DNA from: Amaranthus tricolor
Lineage: Eukaryota > Streptophyta > Magnoliopsida > Caryophyllales > Amaranthaceae
Direction of reading: 5' to 3'
NCBI RefSeq assembly: GCF_026212465.1
Contig: NC_080053.1
Location: 16,815,903 to 16,879,902 of the forward strand
Length of the DNA: 64,000 nt
The notes under the pieces were generated by a model. It was not told the DNA's origin and made no database searches. It worked only from the letters and a program-made list of their open reading frames with translations. The position numbers were made by a program, and so were the translations under genes. Below, piece after piece: positions 12,938 through 25,200 of the stretch (position 1 is the stretch's first letter; each line of letters starts with the position of its first letter).

Positions 12938-14453
12938 TTAGAGCTTATCATCATTGTTACGGGTTGATTCTAGATTCAACTTTAAATTTTGAAAATCATT
13001 GCACAAATCTTTAGATGCACCATTCAATTCTTTATTCAAGCCTAATAATTTGTATTGCGACAACTCAATATTAAGAATAACATTTTCCTTTTTAATTCTC
13101 TCCATATTTTCCTTTAGAATTATGGTTTGCTCCAACAAACCGAAAAATCTGTTTTGGACATCGGATCTAAAGGTGTTTATATAGGAGACATGGTCTTTGC
13201 TTACCTTGAGTTCCTTTTCTAATTGGAGACACTTAACATTGCAATTTTCAAGTTTAGCTTGTGTCTCCTTTAGCAACTCAATTAATTTATTTTTACTTAA
13301 ATTGGATGGATGGATAGAAAATAGATTAGAGATATGTACCTACTTCCTTATGGGTTCCTTCTCCTTGCTTCAATGCGTAGCCATGAGACATAGGTTTGCT
13401 GTCTCTTCTTCTTCGGGAATAAAAGTTTCATCATCACTTTCAGTCTCTCCCCATGCAGCGATCATGGCCTTGCGAAAGTCACTCTTGTTAATGTTTTCCT
13501 TGTTCAACGGTCTTCTTGAATCTCTTGTCTTTCCTTTGCCCTTTTCATTCTTCCACATTGGGCAATCCTTGATGAAGTGTTCGGTACTTCCACATTTGTG
13601 GCATTCAAGATTGGTTTTTGTTCTTCTTTCTTTGTTGTTTCTTTGATTTGTATACCTGCTGTTTCTGAAGAACTTCTTGAATTTTCGTACCAGTAAGGCA
13701 GCCTCTTCCTCATCACATTCTGACTCGTCCTGTTCCCCAACTGCCAGGGCCAGTCCCTTGTTCCTAGAACTGTCGGCTGTTCCCAAATGTATTTCAAGCG
13801 TCATTAGGAAACCAGCCAGCTCCTCTAGATTAAACTTTGTAAAATCTTTGGACTCTTGTATAGTAGTAACCTTGGCCCTCCAGCGCTCATCTTGAGGAAG
13901 GCTCCTAAGGATCTTCCTTACTTGTTCATCGGTGGGAATTATTCTTCCAAGAGAGTCAAGTTCGTTTGTTATGTTGGTGAACCTTGTGAACATCTCTTGG
14001 ATGCTTTCCCTTGGTTCCATAACAAATCTTTCATATTTAGACATTAACAAATCAATTTTGGAACGTTTAACTTCACTTGTTCCCTCATGGGTAACAGCTA
14101 GCAGGTCCCAAATCTGCTTGACAGATTTGCACCCCATTATACGATTGTGTTCATTTGGTCCAAGACCACAGTGAAGCAATTTTATTGCAAGAGCGTTTAA
14201 TTTCATTTTTTTGAAAATCTTCTTTTTCATATTCGGTTATTGGTTTGGGAACTACTTCATTGTTGGAGTTAGTAATGGTTACCTCAAAATCTCCAATTTC
14301 GATTACTCTCCAAACTTGATAATTTTCTGCCTTGATGAAGATTTCCATCTTATTCTTCCAGTATGTATAGAATTTTCTATCGAACATGGACGGTCTTTGA
14401 GTAGAATACCCTTCTTCCATTCGCTCGTTCATAATTGACATTTTCGGGAACAC
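12938..14453 (-). pseudogene. Gag region of the Sirevirus-like element, with zinc knuckle and coiled-coil part
   Basis: Capsid-type gag in two overlapping frames. 14151-14453 carries the N-terminal part (SMFDRKFYTYWKNKMEIFI). 13370-14230 carries the UBN2-like core (KSVKQIWDLLAVTHEG, LDSLGRIIPTDEQVRKILR) and the zinc knuckle CHKCGSTEHFIKDC. The frame shifts between them near 14200. Downstream, 12938-13276 is lysine/glutamate/leucine-rich with heptad spacing and is probably a coiled coil. Such an extension is typical of Sirevirus gag. The protein would assemble virus-like particles, but this copy is broken. Confidence 0.85.
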
Positions 14454-14495
14454 CAGGATTCTGGCCTCAGGGTTTCCTGATCTACTGGGAACAGA

Positions 14496-14507
14496 GCTCT
14501 GATAACA
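14496..14507 (-). other. Primer binding site of the Sirevirus-like element
   Basis: On the minus strand, two bases inside the right LTR, the sequence reads TGTTATCAGAGC. This differs at one base from TGGTATCAGAGC, the complement of the plant initiator methionine tRNA 3' end used by most copia elements. It fixes the element's orientation. Confidence 0.8.
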
Positions 14508-14509
14508 AT

Positions 14510-15956
14510 TGTAGACTCAATTAGGAACGGGAACAGCAACAAGAAGGGGGGTGAATTGTTGTTGTTACTAATTCAAGCGTTCTTGCCCTATTTTTGAGGA
14601 ATTGAATTAATATAAATAAAGCTTGAACTTAGAGCAAAATAATAAAAAAGACAAACGAATTTTTACGTGGAAACCTTCTGGGCCTAAATAGAAGGAAAAA
14701 CCACGACCCCTCGGGATTTCAAAAAAACTCCACTATGTTTAAGGCAATTAGTTACAATTACAATAAACACCTTACTTCACTCGAAGCGAATCAACTAGGC
14801 CAACTCTTCTCTCTCAAATTGCTTTACTCAAAGCAACAAACTTAGCTTCACTAAAAGCTAAACTCCTCAATAGCTTCACTCAAAGCTATCTAATTCCCCC
14901 TTAGACTCACCCGAGTCTAATTATAAGTTCTCTCAAAAACCTTACAAAAAGGATAAAAATTCTCTAATAAAATCAATGAGTTGCTCAAGAAAATATTATA
15001 AGTTAATTGGCAATTAATAAAAAAAAATATTTCTTGTGGATTTCCAAAAATAATTACATGAAAATAACAAAGTTCATGCGTTAGGTACTTAGGAACAGCC
15101 GAATTCACTAGCTATTTATAAAAAATAAAATCTCTAAGAAAATGGAATAATCCAATCCATTATTCCTTAATCAAAAAGATCATGGGAGTAATGTGGATTA
15201 ATCACACAGACGGTTAATTCCACAAGACTTGATTAAATCAAGCATTCGGTTAAAACAACAATAATCGCTGTTCCCATTTACTAAAAATAGGTTCTGTTCC
15301 CTTTAAGCCGTAGTTTCACAAACAGCAGTTCCTGTTCCAGTAATAACTGCTGGAACTTTTATGCTATTTATAGAAACGGTTATACTAAATAGGAATGGTT
15401 ACATGCTAACTAATTATAGGAATGATAACCTATTTTCAAAGATAAAGACCGATTAAAAATAATAACAAAGACTTTTTCAACAACAGCTATTCCTATATTT
15501 AGCAAATCCAATATTTACTAAATATAGATCCTAAAATAATGCTTAAAAACGAAAAATCTTTTTGGAAAATCTTTTGCCAATTAACTTTAATAAATTAAAT
15601 TTGCAACATATTAACTTTATTTTCTACATCAACAAAAAAAAAATAATTAATAAGTAATCAAAATTTTTGCGGACATAGGCTGACTTCAGTTGGGAACAGT
15701 GCGCTGTCTCCAAAATCCAGTTTTGCTAGAACATCCAACCTGGGAACAATAGACTTCTTGTCTCTATTTTACATCCCAAGTGATATACTCTTCTAACATC
15801 TCTTGAATCCTTTTGACACGTACTTTTCCATGAACTAAGCCATAGGTACTATCAAACATCACAATTACAATCGGATATCGATCTGCACACAATCTCTAAA
15901 AAAATATATTTGTTTAAATAAAGTGTAGTCAACATCAAAACCCAAGAGGTCCAACA
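14510..15956 (-). repeat. Right LTR (5' LTR) of the Sirevirus-like element
   Basis: Direct repeat of 2078-3527, about 1447 bp, with termini TGTAG...AACA and followed by the TSD ATAGA at 15957-15961. It carries the element's promoter for minus-strand transcription; I did not pick out a certain TATA box. Small indels and scattered substitutions separate it from the left copy. Confidence 0.9.
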
Positions 15957-16399
15957 ATAGAGGTAGTGCATCTTCTCAGATTATAATTGATCATCAACAA
16001 ATGAAGCCACTAAACATGTTAAAAAATCAAGCGATGTTTTTAGGTTTAACAAATGCTACTCAACCAAGGAGTTAAAGTTATTTTTTCAGAATTAAAAGGT
16101 GAATAGTGCTCAAAAAAAAGAACATCACAAGGGCTTGTAAAAAAGAAAACATGAAGAAACTGTCCCAAAATATCAACATAAACGAACAAAAACATCAACA
16201 AAAACTAGAAGAACAATAACCAGATGAACGCAAAATTGAAGCAAATACCAATACCAGATCAACATGAACCACATCATAAAAACTAGCAATAAAATTATAT
16301 CCCAAATGTAAGATGAAAGTCTAAAAAAACGAAAACCAAACGGCCTTACTATCATCAAATACGTTTTTTAGAGTTGTAAGCCCTAGAAGCAATAACATC

Positions 16400-16747
16400 T
16401 TAAGGAGTGTAAGGGACAACCAAATCGAGTTGATCTACTTTCACATTTGGTGGACTTGAAGGATCTAATTCAGACGGAGAATCAAACAACCATTCAACAA
16501 TTGTTGGTGGTGGTTGCTTTTCAACAGTAGGTGAAGAAGGTAGAGATTCTTGATAAATTGATGTAGCATCATCTTCAAGGGACTTGTGATATGCCTCAAG
16601 ATCCTTTTTGGACCACCTTAAAATTTCATTTGAATACGAATGTGAACGCCTATGAAAAGAACAAGAACAAAATTCTCCATACTCACAGAGACCATCGTAA
16701 AGAAATGAAGGAATTGAAGAATCACTCTTAGATTCGTTGTTTTTCAT
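16400..16747 (-). CDS. Accessory second ORF of MLE-1, convergent to the transposase
   Basis: 115-codon ORF on the strand opposite to the transposase, near the right end of MLE-1. I do not recognise the family. The N-terminal part has SSIPSFLYDGL and a cysteine-containing segment, CEYGEFCSCSFHRRSH. The middle has ILRWSKKDLEAYHKSLEDD, which looks helical. A proline/serine-rich tail ends VVPYTP at a TAA. The same protein, in the same position and orientation, is present in MLE-2 (38293-38669). There the equivalent of the TAA is a GAA codon and the frame continues about 10 more residues, so this copy is probably C-terminally truncated. Codon comparison suggests past constraint. Whether it is a captured host gene or an element protein cannot be decided here. 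Confidence 0.6.
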   Translation of the reverse strand: MKNNESKSDSSIPSFLYDGLCEYGEFCSCSFHRRSHSYSNEILRWSKKDLEAYHKSLEDDATSIYQESLPSSPTVEKQPPPTIVEWLFDSPSELDPSSPPNVKVDQLDLVVPYTP

Positions 16748-17105
16748 CTCTAAAAAAACAAATATACCTTAGATTTTTCAGGAATGGTAAAGCTTCAAAC
16801 ATATGTTAATGGCAGATGAAGGAACAAGGGGCATGCAAGTTCCAAAAGTTTGCCAAACTTCATAAAATGAACCTCAAAATGTTGAGTATTAAACAATCTG
16901 TATTTTAGTTCATAAAAATTGAACTAAAAATAACCAAGAAACAGGGGGGAGAGATGTAAAGAAGCTATGAAAATGGTTTCTGAAGAGGGAGAGAACCGTG
17001 TAGGTTAAAGGGGTAAATATGGGAAAAATAATTTCCAAAAATAGAAAGTATTTTAAAGTGGACAAACATATGAAATTACCCGTTATAATAAGGTGGAAAA
17101 ACATA

Positions 17106-17122
17106 AAAGAACGGAGGGAGTA
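17106..17122. repeat. Right terminal inverted repeat and TA target of MLE-1
   Basis: Read inward on the minus strand the sequence is CTCCCTCCGTTCTTT. It matches both ends of MLE-2 and is the usual terminus of plant mariner and Stowaway elements. The TA that follows at 17121-17122 is the expected target dinucleotide. Confidence 0.85.
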
Positions 17123-17181
17123 ATTCTTATTGTGTTGTTATTATATTTATTAACAATTAATTCAACCTTTAGTGTTTATTT

Positions 17182-17312
<131 letters not shown>

Positions 17313-17469
17313 GTCGTTTAGTGTATCATTAGTATAATATTAGTTGTATTAGTATATTATTGCTCGTATTAGCTATTATATTAGTTATATTAGTGTAATA
17401 TTAGTATAATATTAGTTGTATAAGTATATTAATTTGAAACTTATATTATAGCAACAATGATGTGAACTT

Positions 17470-17759
17470 GTGAAGTGATTAGTGTGAAAATAAAAATTTG
17501 GTTTCCGATTGAATTTTAGTCGGAAAATGGTCGGAATTTTATTCGACTAAAATTCAATTGGAAATTAGTCGAAAATTTTCAATTTAAAATTTTTCATATT
17601 TTTTCAATTTAAAGTTCCGACCAAACACTAATTCAGTAGCAATATAATTTAATCAGAAATTCCGACTAACACATGTCTGTCGGAAATTCAGTCGGAAATT
17701 TCCGACTGTTTTGTGTTAGTCGGAATTGTTCAGTCGGAATTGATTTGTTTTTTGTAGTG
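17470..17759. mobile_element. CACTA-type transposon terminus, fragment
   Basis: The segment ends TTTTTTGTAGTG at 17759, the inverted form of the CACTACAAAAAA terminus common in plant CACTA elements. Many direct and inverted copies of TCGGAA / TTCCGA(C) lie just inside, as in CACTA subterminal regions. I found no matching CACTACAAAA left end and no transposase, so this is a terminal fragment or the edge of a deleted element. The left boundary is approximate. Confidence 0.6.
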
Positions 17760-17770
17760 ATGGTTCACCA

Positions 17771-17904
17771 TTAAGTTAGGTCATTATACTTATATTAAAT
17801 ACAATGTTTATAATTTTAAACTTGTACAATTGCAACATTAAGTTAGGTCATTATACTTATATTAATTACAATGTTTACAATTTTAAACTTGTACAATTGC
17901 AATA
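17771..17904. repeat. 67-bp tandem duplication
   Basis: TTAAGTTAGGTCATTATACT starts at 17771 and again at 17838. The two 67-bp units differ at only two or three positions. It lies just outside the CACTA terminus. Confidence 0.9.
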
Positions 17905-19938
<2,034 letters not shown>

Positions 19939-20208
19939 GGGATTCATGGAGAAGGAGTTGAAAATGAGAAGAATAAGAAGGACTCTACACCCTTGATTTC
20001 ACTAAAATAAAAAAAATTTATGGTCACAATTGAGCCAAAAACTCATAATTGTGTAAAAGTAACTATGTTACACAGAAGGGTAACTATGAAATAATTTTTA
20101 AAATGTTCATAATTTATAATATAATACCTTTTTTTTTATATATAGTAACCAAATAAAATCAAACAAAAATCCTTTTCACACTTCTCATTTTAATATCCTT
20201 TTAATTTG

Positions 20209-20211
<3 letters not shown>

Positions 20212-20302
<91 letters not shown>
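20212..20302. repeat. (AT)n microsatellite, about 91 bp
   Basis: A second uninterrupted AT tract, 277 bases after the first. The segment between the two tracts (19935-20211) is unrelated and non-coding. Confidence 0.98.
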
Positions 20303-20304
<2 letters not shown>

Positions 20305-20664
20305 GTTACATCTCTCTTAAAATCCAATCTGAAATTGGTCTATGATAATGACTACCAGTGTTCTTCGTTAAGGGCAAAAGTTTAAGAAGCATATAATGGT
20401 AGAATCTCAACTAAAAGTCTAACATAAGAAACAACGGACGAGACTTCTTTTTAGCCCCAAAAGTCTCGTCTCAAGTCTCAACGAAAAATCTTACAATTCT
20501 CAATCTCATTTGCCAAAGACCTCGTAACAAATGATTGCAATCAACTTCCAGGAGATTTCACATAATTCCACTTTACAAAAATTGAGAACATTATGGATCA
20601 GGAAAAAAAAAGAAGAAAGTGAAATTAGGTCCAAACAAAGTTTTCGAGAAAACCAAAAATGTAC

Positions 20665-20859
20665 CTCCCCAAGTCCAGAGCTTCCCTTCCTCTGTGAGCG
20701 TCATTGTGAAAAAACCTCCACAGGACACAAAAGCAACAGGAATATGCAAAGCTTTTACTTTACATGGGACACTAAGCCACCTGTTTGGTCTGGACCACGT
20801 CCAGGACCAATACCTAATCTACCATCTCCTTCTTCTCGACCCCATGTTCATAACTCGCC
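20665..20859 (-). pseudogene. RCC1-repeat exon fragment, broken
   Basis: Minus-strand sequence encodes parts of RCC1-type beta-propeller repeats: TWGREEGDGRLGIGPGRG, then, in a shifted frame, VPCKVKALHIPVAFVSCGGF and TMTLTEEGKLWTWG. The Gly-rich turn and the LWTWG motif are characteristic of plant RCC1-family proteins (the UVR8-like superfamily). The end at about 20665 is followed on the minus strand by GTACAT, a plausible splice donor, and the start follows an AG. A TGA stands where the motif would have Trp (near 20849), and one frameshift near 20780 separates the halves. It is therefore a dead exon. The rest of the gene is not visible nearby, so it may have been carried here by a transposon. 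Confidence 0.7.
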
Positions 20860-21529
20860 TTCATTAAGGGAAAAAAAAGAATATTTAGAAAAAAAGTTGC
20901 ATCAGCCATGCTAGTAGAGGCATACTATTAGATGTTAATCTAGAAAAATCTATGTAAAAAATCTAAACAAGAAACTTGTAGAACATGTTTCTAGAATATT
21001 GTTAGTAAAAATCTTAGGAAAAATCTAGAATTAGCAACCTAGAATAATCTCAAAAATTATCTAGATGTGAATATAATATGCTAGAAAGTGTATAACACTC
21101 TAAGCTTAGCTAGAATAGCCTAGAAACTAGGAGCTTGCAATACCAAGGCTATAAATCGCCATTTCTTATACTTTGAAAAAGTAAGTAATGTAAGTTATAT
21201 TCACTTAACAATTCAAAAAGATTGTCCAACTTATCTTTACTCCTCCTATAACTTACAACAATAACCCACTAACTTCCGCATATTAATATTTTGAATAATA
21301 CAATTTGAATACAAAAGCAAGTAATAATATTTATAGAGACTTAACCTCTTTCTCGAACAAATAAAAGCAAAAACCAAGAAAAAATAACCTATTGTACGCA
21401 TAAATACCATCATTACCCTCACTTAGATGTCGTGCACCGTTGACCGACACACTACGAGCCAACAAATTGCAAAAGAAACCAATTTAAAACAAAGAAAGAT
21501 ACTTTTTGACACATCTGTACTACAAAAGA
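20860..21529. other. Non-coding interval between the two host exon fragments
   Basis: AT-rich, with repeated CTAGAA/TAGAAT words around 20930-21140. I see no gene. It could be intronic or transposon sequence. Confidence 0.4.
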
Positions 21530-21635
21530 TATTTTGGAATGTTCAACATAAGTTTCAAACTTCGAATAACTAATCCAAAGCTTAAAATGTTTGGTTCTAT
21601 CTAACAAAATCTCATATAAAGCTCTATCACAAGGT
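21530..21635 (-). pseudogene. Crooked-neck-like (HAT repeat) exon fragment
   Basis: The minus strand encodes RALYEILLDRTKHFKLWISY followed by SKFE. This closely resembles the HAT repeat block of plant crooked-neck-like splicing factors (CRNKL1/Clf1/Syf3 family), where LLDRTKHLKVW is typical. It follows a pyrimidine-rich tract ending in AG (about 21636-21637), like a 3' splice site, so this looks like one exon. Similarity fades after SKFE, and no neighbouring exon of the gene is recognisable. It lies about 0.7 kb from the RCC1-like exon, on the same strand, although the two families are unrelated. Confidence 0.6.
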
Positions 21636-22084
21636 CTGTTGAAGGGAAGGAACAAACAATATATGGACAAAATAGTCGACAGAGAAGAACACATCATGGA
21701 AAATAGAAACAAATGTTGTAACGGTGAAACATCATAATGCCTTCAAAATAAATATCAAGAGTCTATTGCACCATACACATTTAGTTTTTGACGTACAAAC
21801 AACTTTAAATAGTAAAATGACAACTAAATTAACATCTATGTGTTCTTCAACAATAGCTAATCATTTAGTTAGCAAGGAGCAGCCAAATAACGACTTTGAA
21901 TCACACTCAGAATAGAATAAAAATTGCACTTAGTCGGAATGAACAACCACTCGTTGCTACCAAAAGGTGACTTAATGCCAAGATCAATAGGTAGTTTAAA
22001 TTCAAATAAAACAGAAAGTTTGTGATTTGTATAGAATAATTAAGTAAAATAAAAGATTAGACATCAGTCTTCACCATCTGTAAT

Positions 22085-22257
22085 TGATACAATTGATTTT
22101 TGGTGTTGATTGTCTTGCTTCTCATTGATTCATAGATTAATATAAATAGGTTACAAAGAGGAAGCTAGAATACAAAAAAATAACACTTAATTACCTAAAT
22201 ATATGAAAAGTCACTAAAGATTTAATATTCCCTAATCTCCTCAAAAGTCCCTTAACA
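22085..22257 (-). repeat. Left LTR (3' LTR) of the 5.0 kb copia element
   Basis: Begins TGATACAATTG and ends CCCTTAACA. Differs from the right LTR at about three positions. The tract next to it on the minus strand, TTGAGGGGGGG (22258-22268), is the polypurine tract and overlaps the polyprotein stop codon. Confidence 0.95.
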
Positions 22258-22264
22258 CCCCCCC

Positions 22265-25200
22265 TCAAGGTGGAGCATCCGGATAAAAGATGCCGAACTT
22301 GGACAATAAATTATCAAACTGCGTCTTTCCAAGAGCCTTAGTAAAGATATCGGCGAGCTGTGTATGAGTGGGAACATAAGAAGGAGCAATCAAACCTGTA
22401 GAAACCGCATCACGAACAAAATGACAATCAACTTCAATATGTTTTGTCCTTTCGTGGAAGACCGGATTTCGAGCAATATGTAAGGCAGACTGACTGTCAC
22501 AAAACAACTTTATTGCCTTAGGATGTTGCACACCCAAACTAAGTAGGAGACCTTTCAACCACTTCAATTCACAAGTTATAGAAGCCATGGATTGATATTC
22601 AGCTTCTGCAGAACTATGGGAAACAGTATTTTGCTTCTTAGTCTTCCATGAAATAGGCGAGTGACCAAGGAAAACCAACCACCCTGTTAAAGAGCGACGA
22701 GTAAGAGGGCAGGCTGCCCAGTCGGAGTCACACCATCCCTGCAAAGTAAGATCGCTATCCGATCTTAATAAAATTTCCAATCCGAAAGTACCCTTCAAAT
22801 ATCTTACCACGCGTAAGGCAGCGTCCCAGTGATCAACTCTAGGTTGTTGCATGAATTGAGATAAAATATGGACGGAATAAGCGAGATCTGGTCTAGTAAC
22901 CGCCAAATAGATCAACCTTCCAACAAGTCTTCTATAAGATTCAGGATCAGACAGGAAATCGCCTGTAGCCAAACCAAGTTTATGGTTTTGTTCAATTGGA
23001 GACCCAATAGGCTTAGAGCCTAATAAACCAGTTTCAGACAAAATATCAAGAGTATACTTTCTTTGATAAAGAAAAATACCCGAAGCACTACGAGCGACTT
23101 CAATGCCCAAAAACTATTTTAAACTACCAAGATCCTTCATATGAAAACAGTCGGACAGATAAGCTTTAGAGTTGTGCAGGGCAGCAGAATCATTCCCGGA
23201 TAAAATCAGATCATCAACATAAACAAGAACATTTATTTGAACGGAACCTCGTGAGTAAATAAATAGGGAATAATCTGAGTAAGACTGTAGAAACCCGTAG
23301 TCTTTCAGTGCAAAGACTAATTTGGCAAACCAACACCGAGGAGCTTGCTTTAAACCATATAAAGATTTCCGCAGACGACAGACCTTGTTAGGAAATGATA
23401 ATTGAAAACCGGGTGGAAGCATCATGTATACTTCCTCATCAAGATCACCATGAAGGAAGGCATTATGAACATCCATCTGATGCAACTCCCAGTTTTTAGA
23501 TGCGGCAATGGCAAGAAACGCGCGTACAGTTACCATTTTAGCAACCGGGGCAAAGGTTTCATTGTAGTCAATGCCTTCGGTTTGATGATTTCCGAAAAGA
23601 ACTAGCCGGGATTTGAGTCGTTCGATGCTTCCATCGGATTTATATTTAATACGATACACCCATTGACTACCAAGAGCCTTTTTACCCGGAGGAAGATCTG
23701 CCATAGTCCACGTGCCATTTTTTTCCAAAGCCTGTATTTCATCCTGCATTGAGCGTTTCCACCCTTCATCTTTCATGGCCTCCTTAAACGATCGTGGTTC
23801 TTTGCCTGAAATTATAGCTGCAAGAAAATTTCGATAACGCAAAGAATAACTGTTACAATTTACATAATGTGCTATAGGATAGGGAGTACCTGAGGGATGC
23901 CCATTAGACGAGTCAGTTGAAGAAGATGGACTTTTCTGTAAAATAGTATGAGTAACATAATCCTTATGACGAACATTAGGAAACTTGTGTCGTAAACCAC
24001 GACCCAATTGCATTTCTCCTTGATCTTGATCAACAGTGGGCTGTACCGAGGATGAACATATGGGCTGATCAGGTACAGAGGGCTGAGTGTTCTGTTGGGC
24101 TGAAACGGACTGTGAAGAATTGGGCGGGGAATAGGTAGGCTGTGACGAAGTGGGCTTTGAATGTAAGGGCTGCTGGTTAGGCGGGATGATGTAAGTGGGC
24201 TGCTGGATTGTTGGATCAGGAATGAAGGCAGCCTGTTTAGAAGTTTGGTATTGGGGCATGTGTGGTGGGCTGGACAAATTTGGTGAGGAATAAGGATTGT
24301 CATTTGTGATGTTGGGCTGAGATGTGTTTGGGCTAGAATGTGGCATACAATTAATTGAACAATCAGAAAAATCGTAATCAACATGATTATGGATTAGGAC
24401 AATATGTTCGGGAGTAATATGAGTAGCATTCGGATCAAGAAAGGGAAAAACATCCTCAAAAAATTTCACATCTCGAGAGACAAAGAATTGCTTAGAATCT
24501 AGATCAAATAATTTCCACCTTTTTTGACCAAAAGGATAACCCATAAAAACACACTTGCAACTCCGACTAACGAACTTATCCCCCTTCGTCTTTTGGTTTT
24601 GAGCAAAACAAAGACACCCAAAGGTGCGAATAGTATCATATGAGGGTGTTTTGTTAAAAAGAATTTCAAAGGGAGATTTATTTTGGAGTAAAGGCGTAGG
24701 TGTTCGATTAATAAGATGAGCAGCGGTTAAAACACTTTCTCCCCAAAAATAAATTGGTAAGTTTGCCTGAAACCTTAGAGCCCGTGCAACATTTAAGATA
24801 TGTTTATGTTTTCGTTCAACCCGGCCATTCTGTTGTGGTGTCCCAACACAAGAAGTTTGGAATAAGATCCCATTATCATTAAAGTAATCCAGTAAACAAT
24901 TAAATTCCATTCCATTATCACTTTGAACAACTTTAATTGTTTGAGAAAACTGTCTATCAATCATGGCCACAAAAGACATAATCATATTAAACACTTCGAT
25001 TTTATCAATCAATAAATAAAGCCAAATAGCTCTCGAGAAATCATCAACAATAGTCAAAAAATATCTTGCATCACAAGAAGATGAGTGTCTATATGGACCC
25101 CACAAATCACAATGAACTTTTTCGAATATTCTAGAGGCCTTATTGTCACTCAAAGGAAATTTATCCCTAGAATGTTTTGCACGGAAACAAACATCACAGA

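Larger units (their letters stand above)
2078..15956 (-). mobile_element. Ty1-copia LTR retrotransposon, Sirevirus-like, nested in MLE-1
   Basis: Complete but inactive element of 13.9 kb on the minus strand. It has LTRs of about 1.45 kb, a 5-bp TSD and a primer binding site beside the right LTR. In minus-strand order it carries gag with a zinc knuckle and a coiled-coil segment, protease, integrase, reverse transcriptase and RNase H, then an extra ORF between RNase H and the 3' LTR. The extra ORF, long LTRs and long gag fit the Sirevirus (SIRE/Maximus) lineage of Ty1-copia. Every coding segment is broken, and a 2.9 kb solo LTR (9058-11979) interrupts the integrase. Lineage assignment is from memory of the domain order, not from a tree. 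Confidence 0.85.
1..17120 (+). mobile_element. Mariner-like DNA transposon MLE-1, left end outside the window, split by an LTR element
   Basis: A decayed plant mariner-like element. Its right terminal repeat, read inward, begins CTCCCTCCGTTCTTT and ends at 17120, followed by the TA target dinucleotide (17121-17122). The first 389 bases align with the 5' non-coding part of MLE-2 (from about 36779), so the left terminus should lie about 180 bases before the window. Transposase remnants occupy 390-1889 on the plus strand, and a convergent second ORF lies at 16400-16747. The 13.9 kb copia element at 2078-15956 is inserted between them. Removing it and one TSD copy leaves sequence that still aligns with MLE-2 on both sides of the junction. 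Confidence 0.85.

Noticed and set aside
23111..23113. TAG in the young copia polyprotein as programmed readthrough
   Set aside because: It falls inside the RT domain at a normally aromatic position, not at a gag-pol boundary; a point mutation is simpler.
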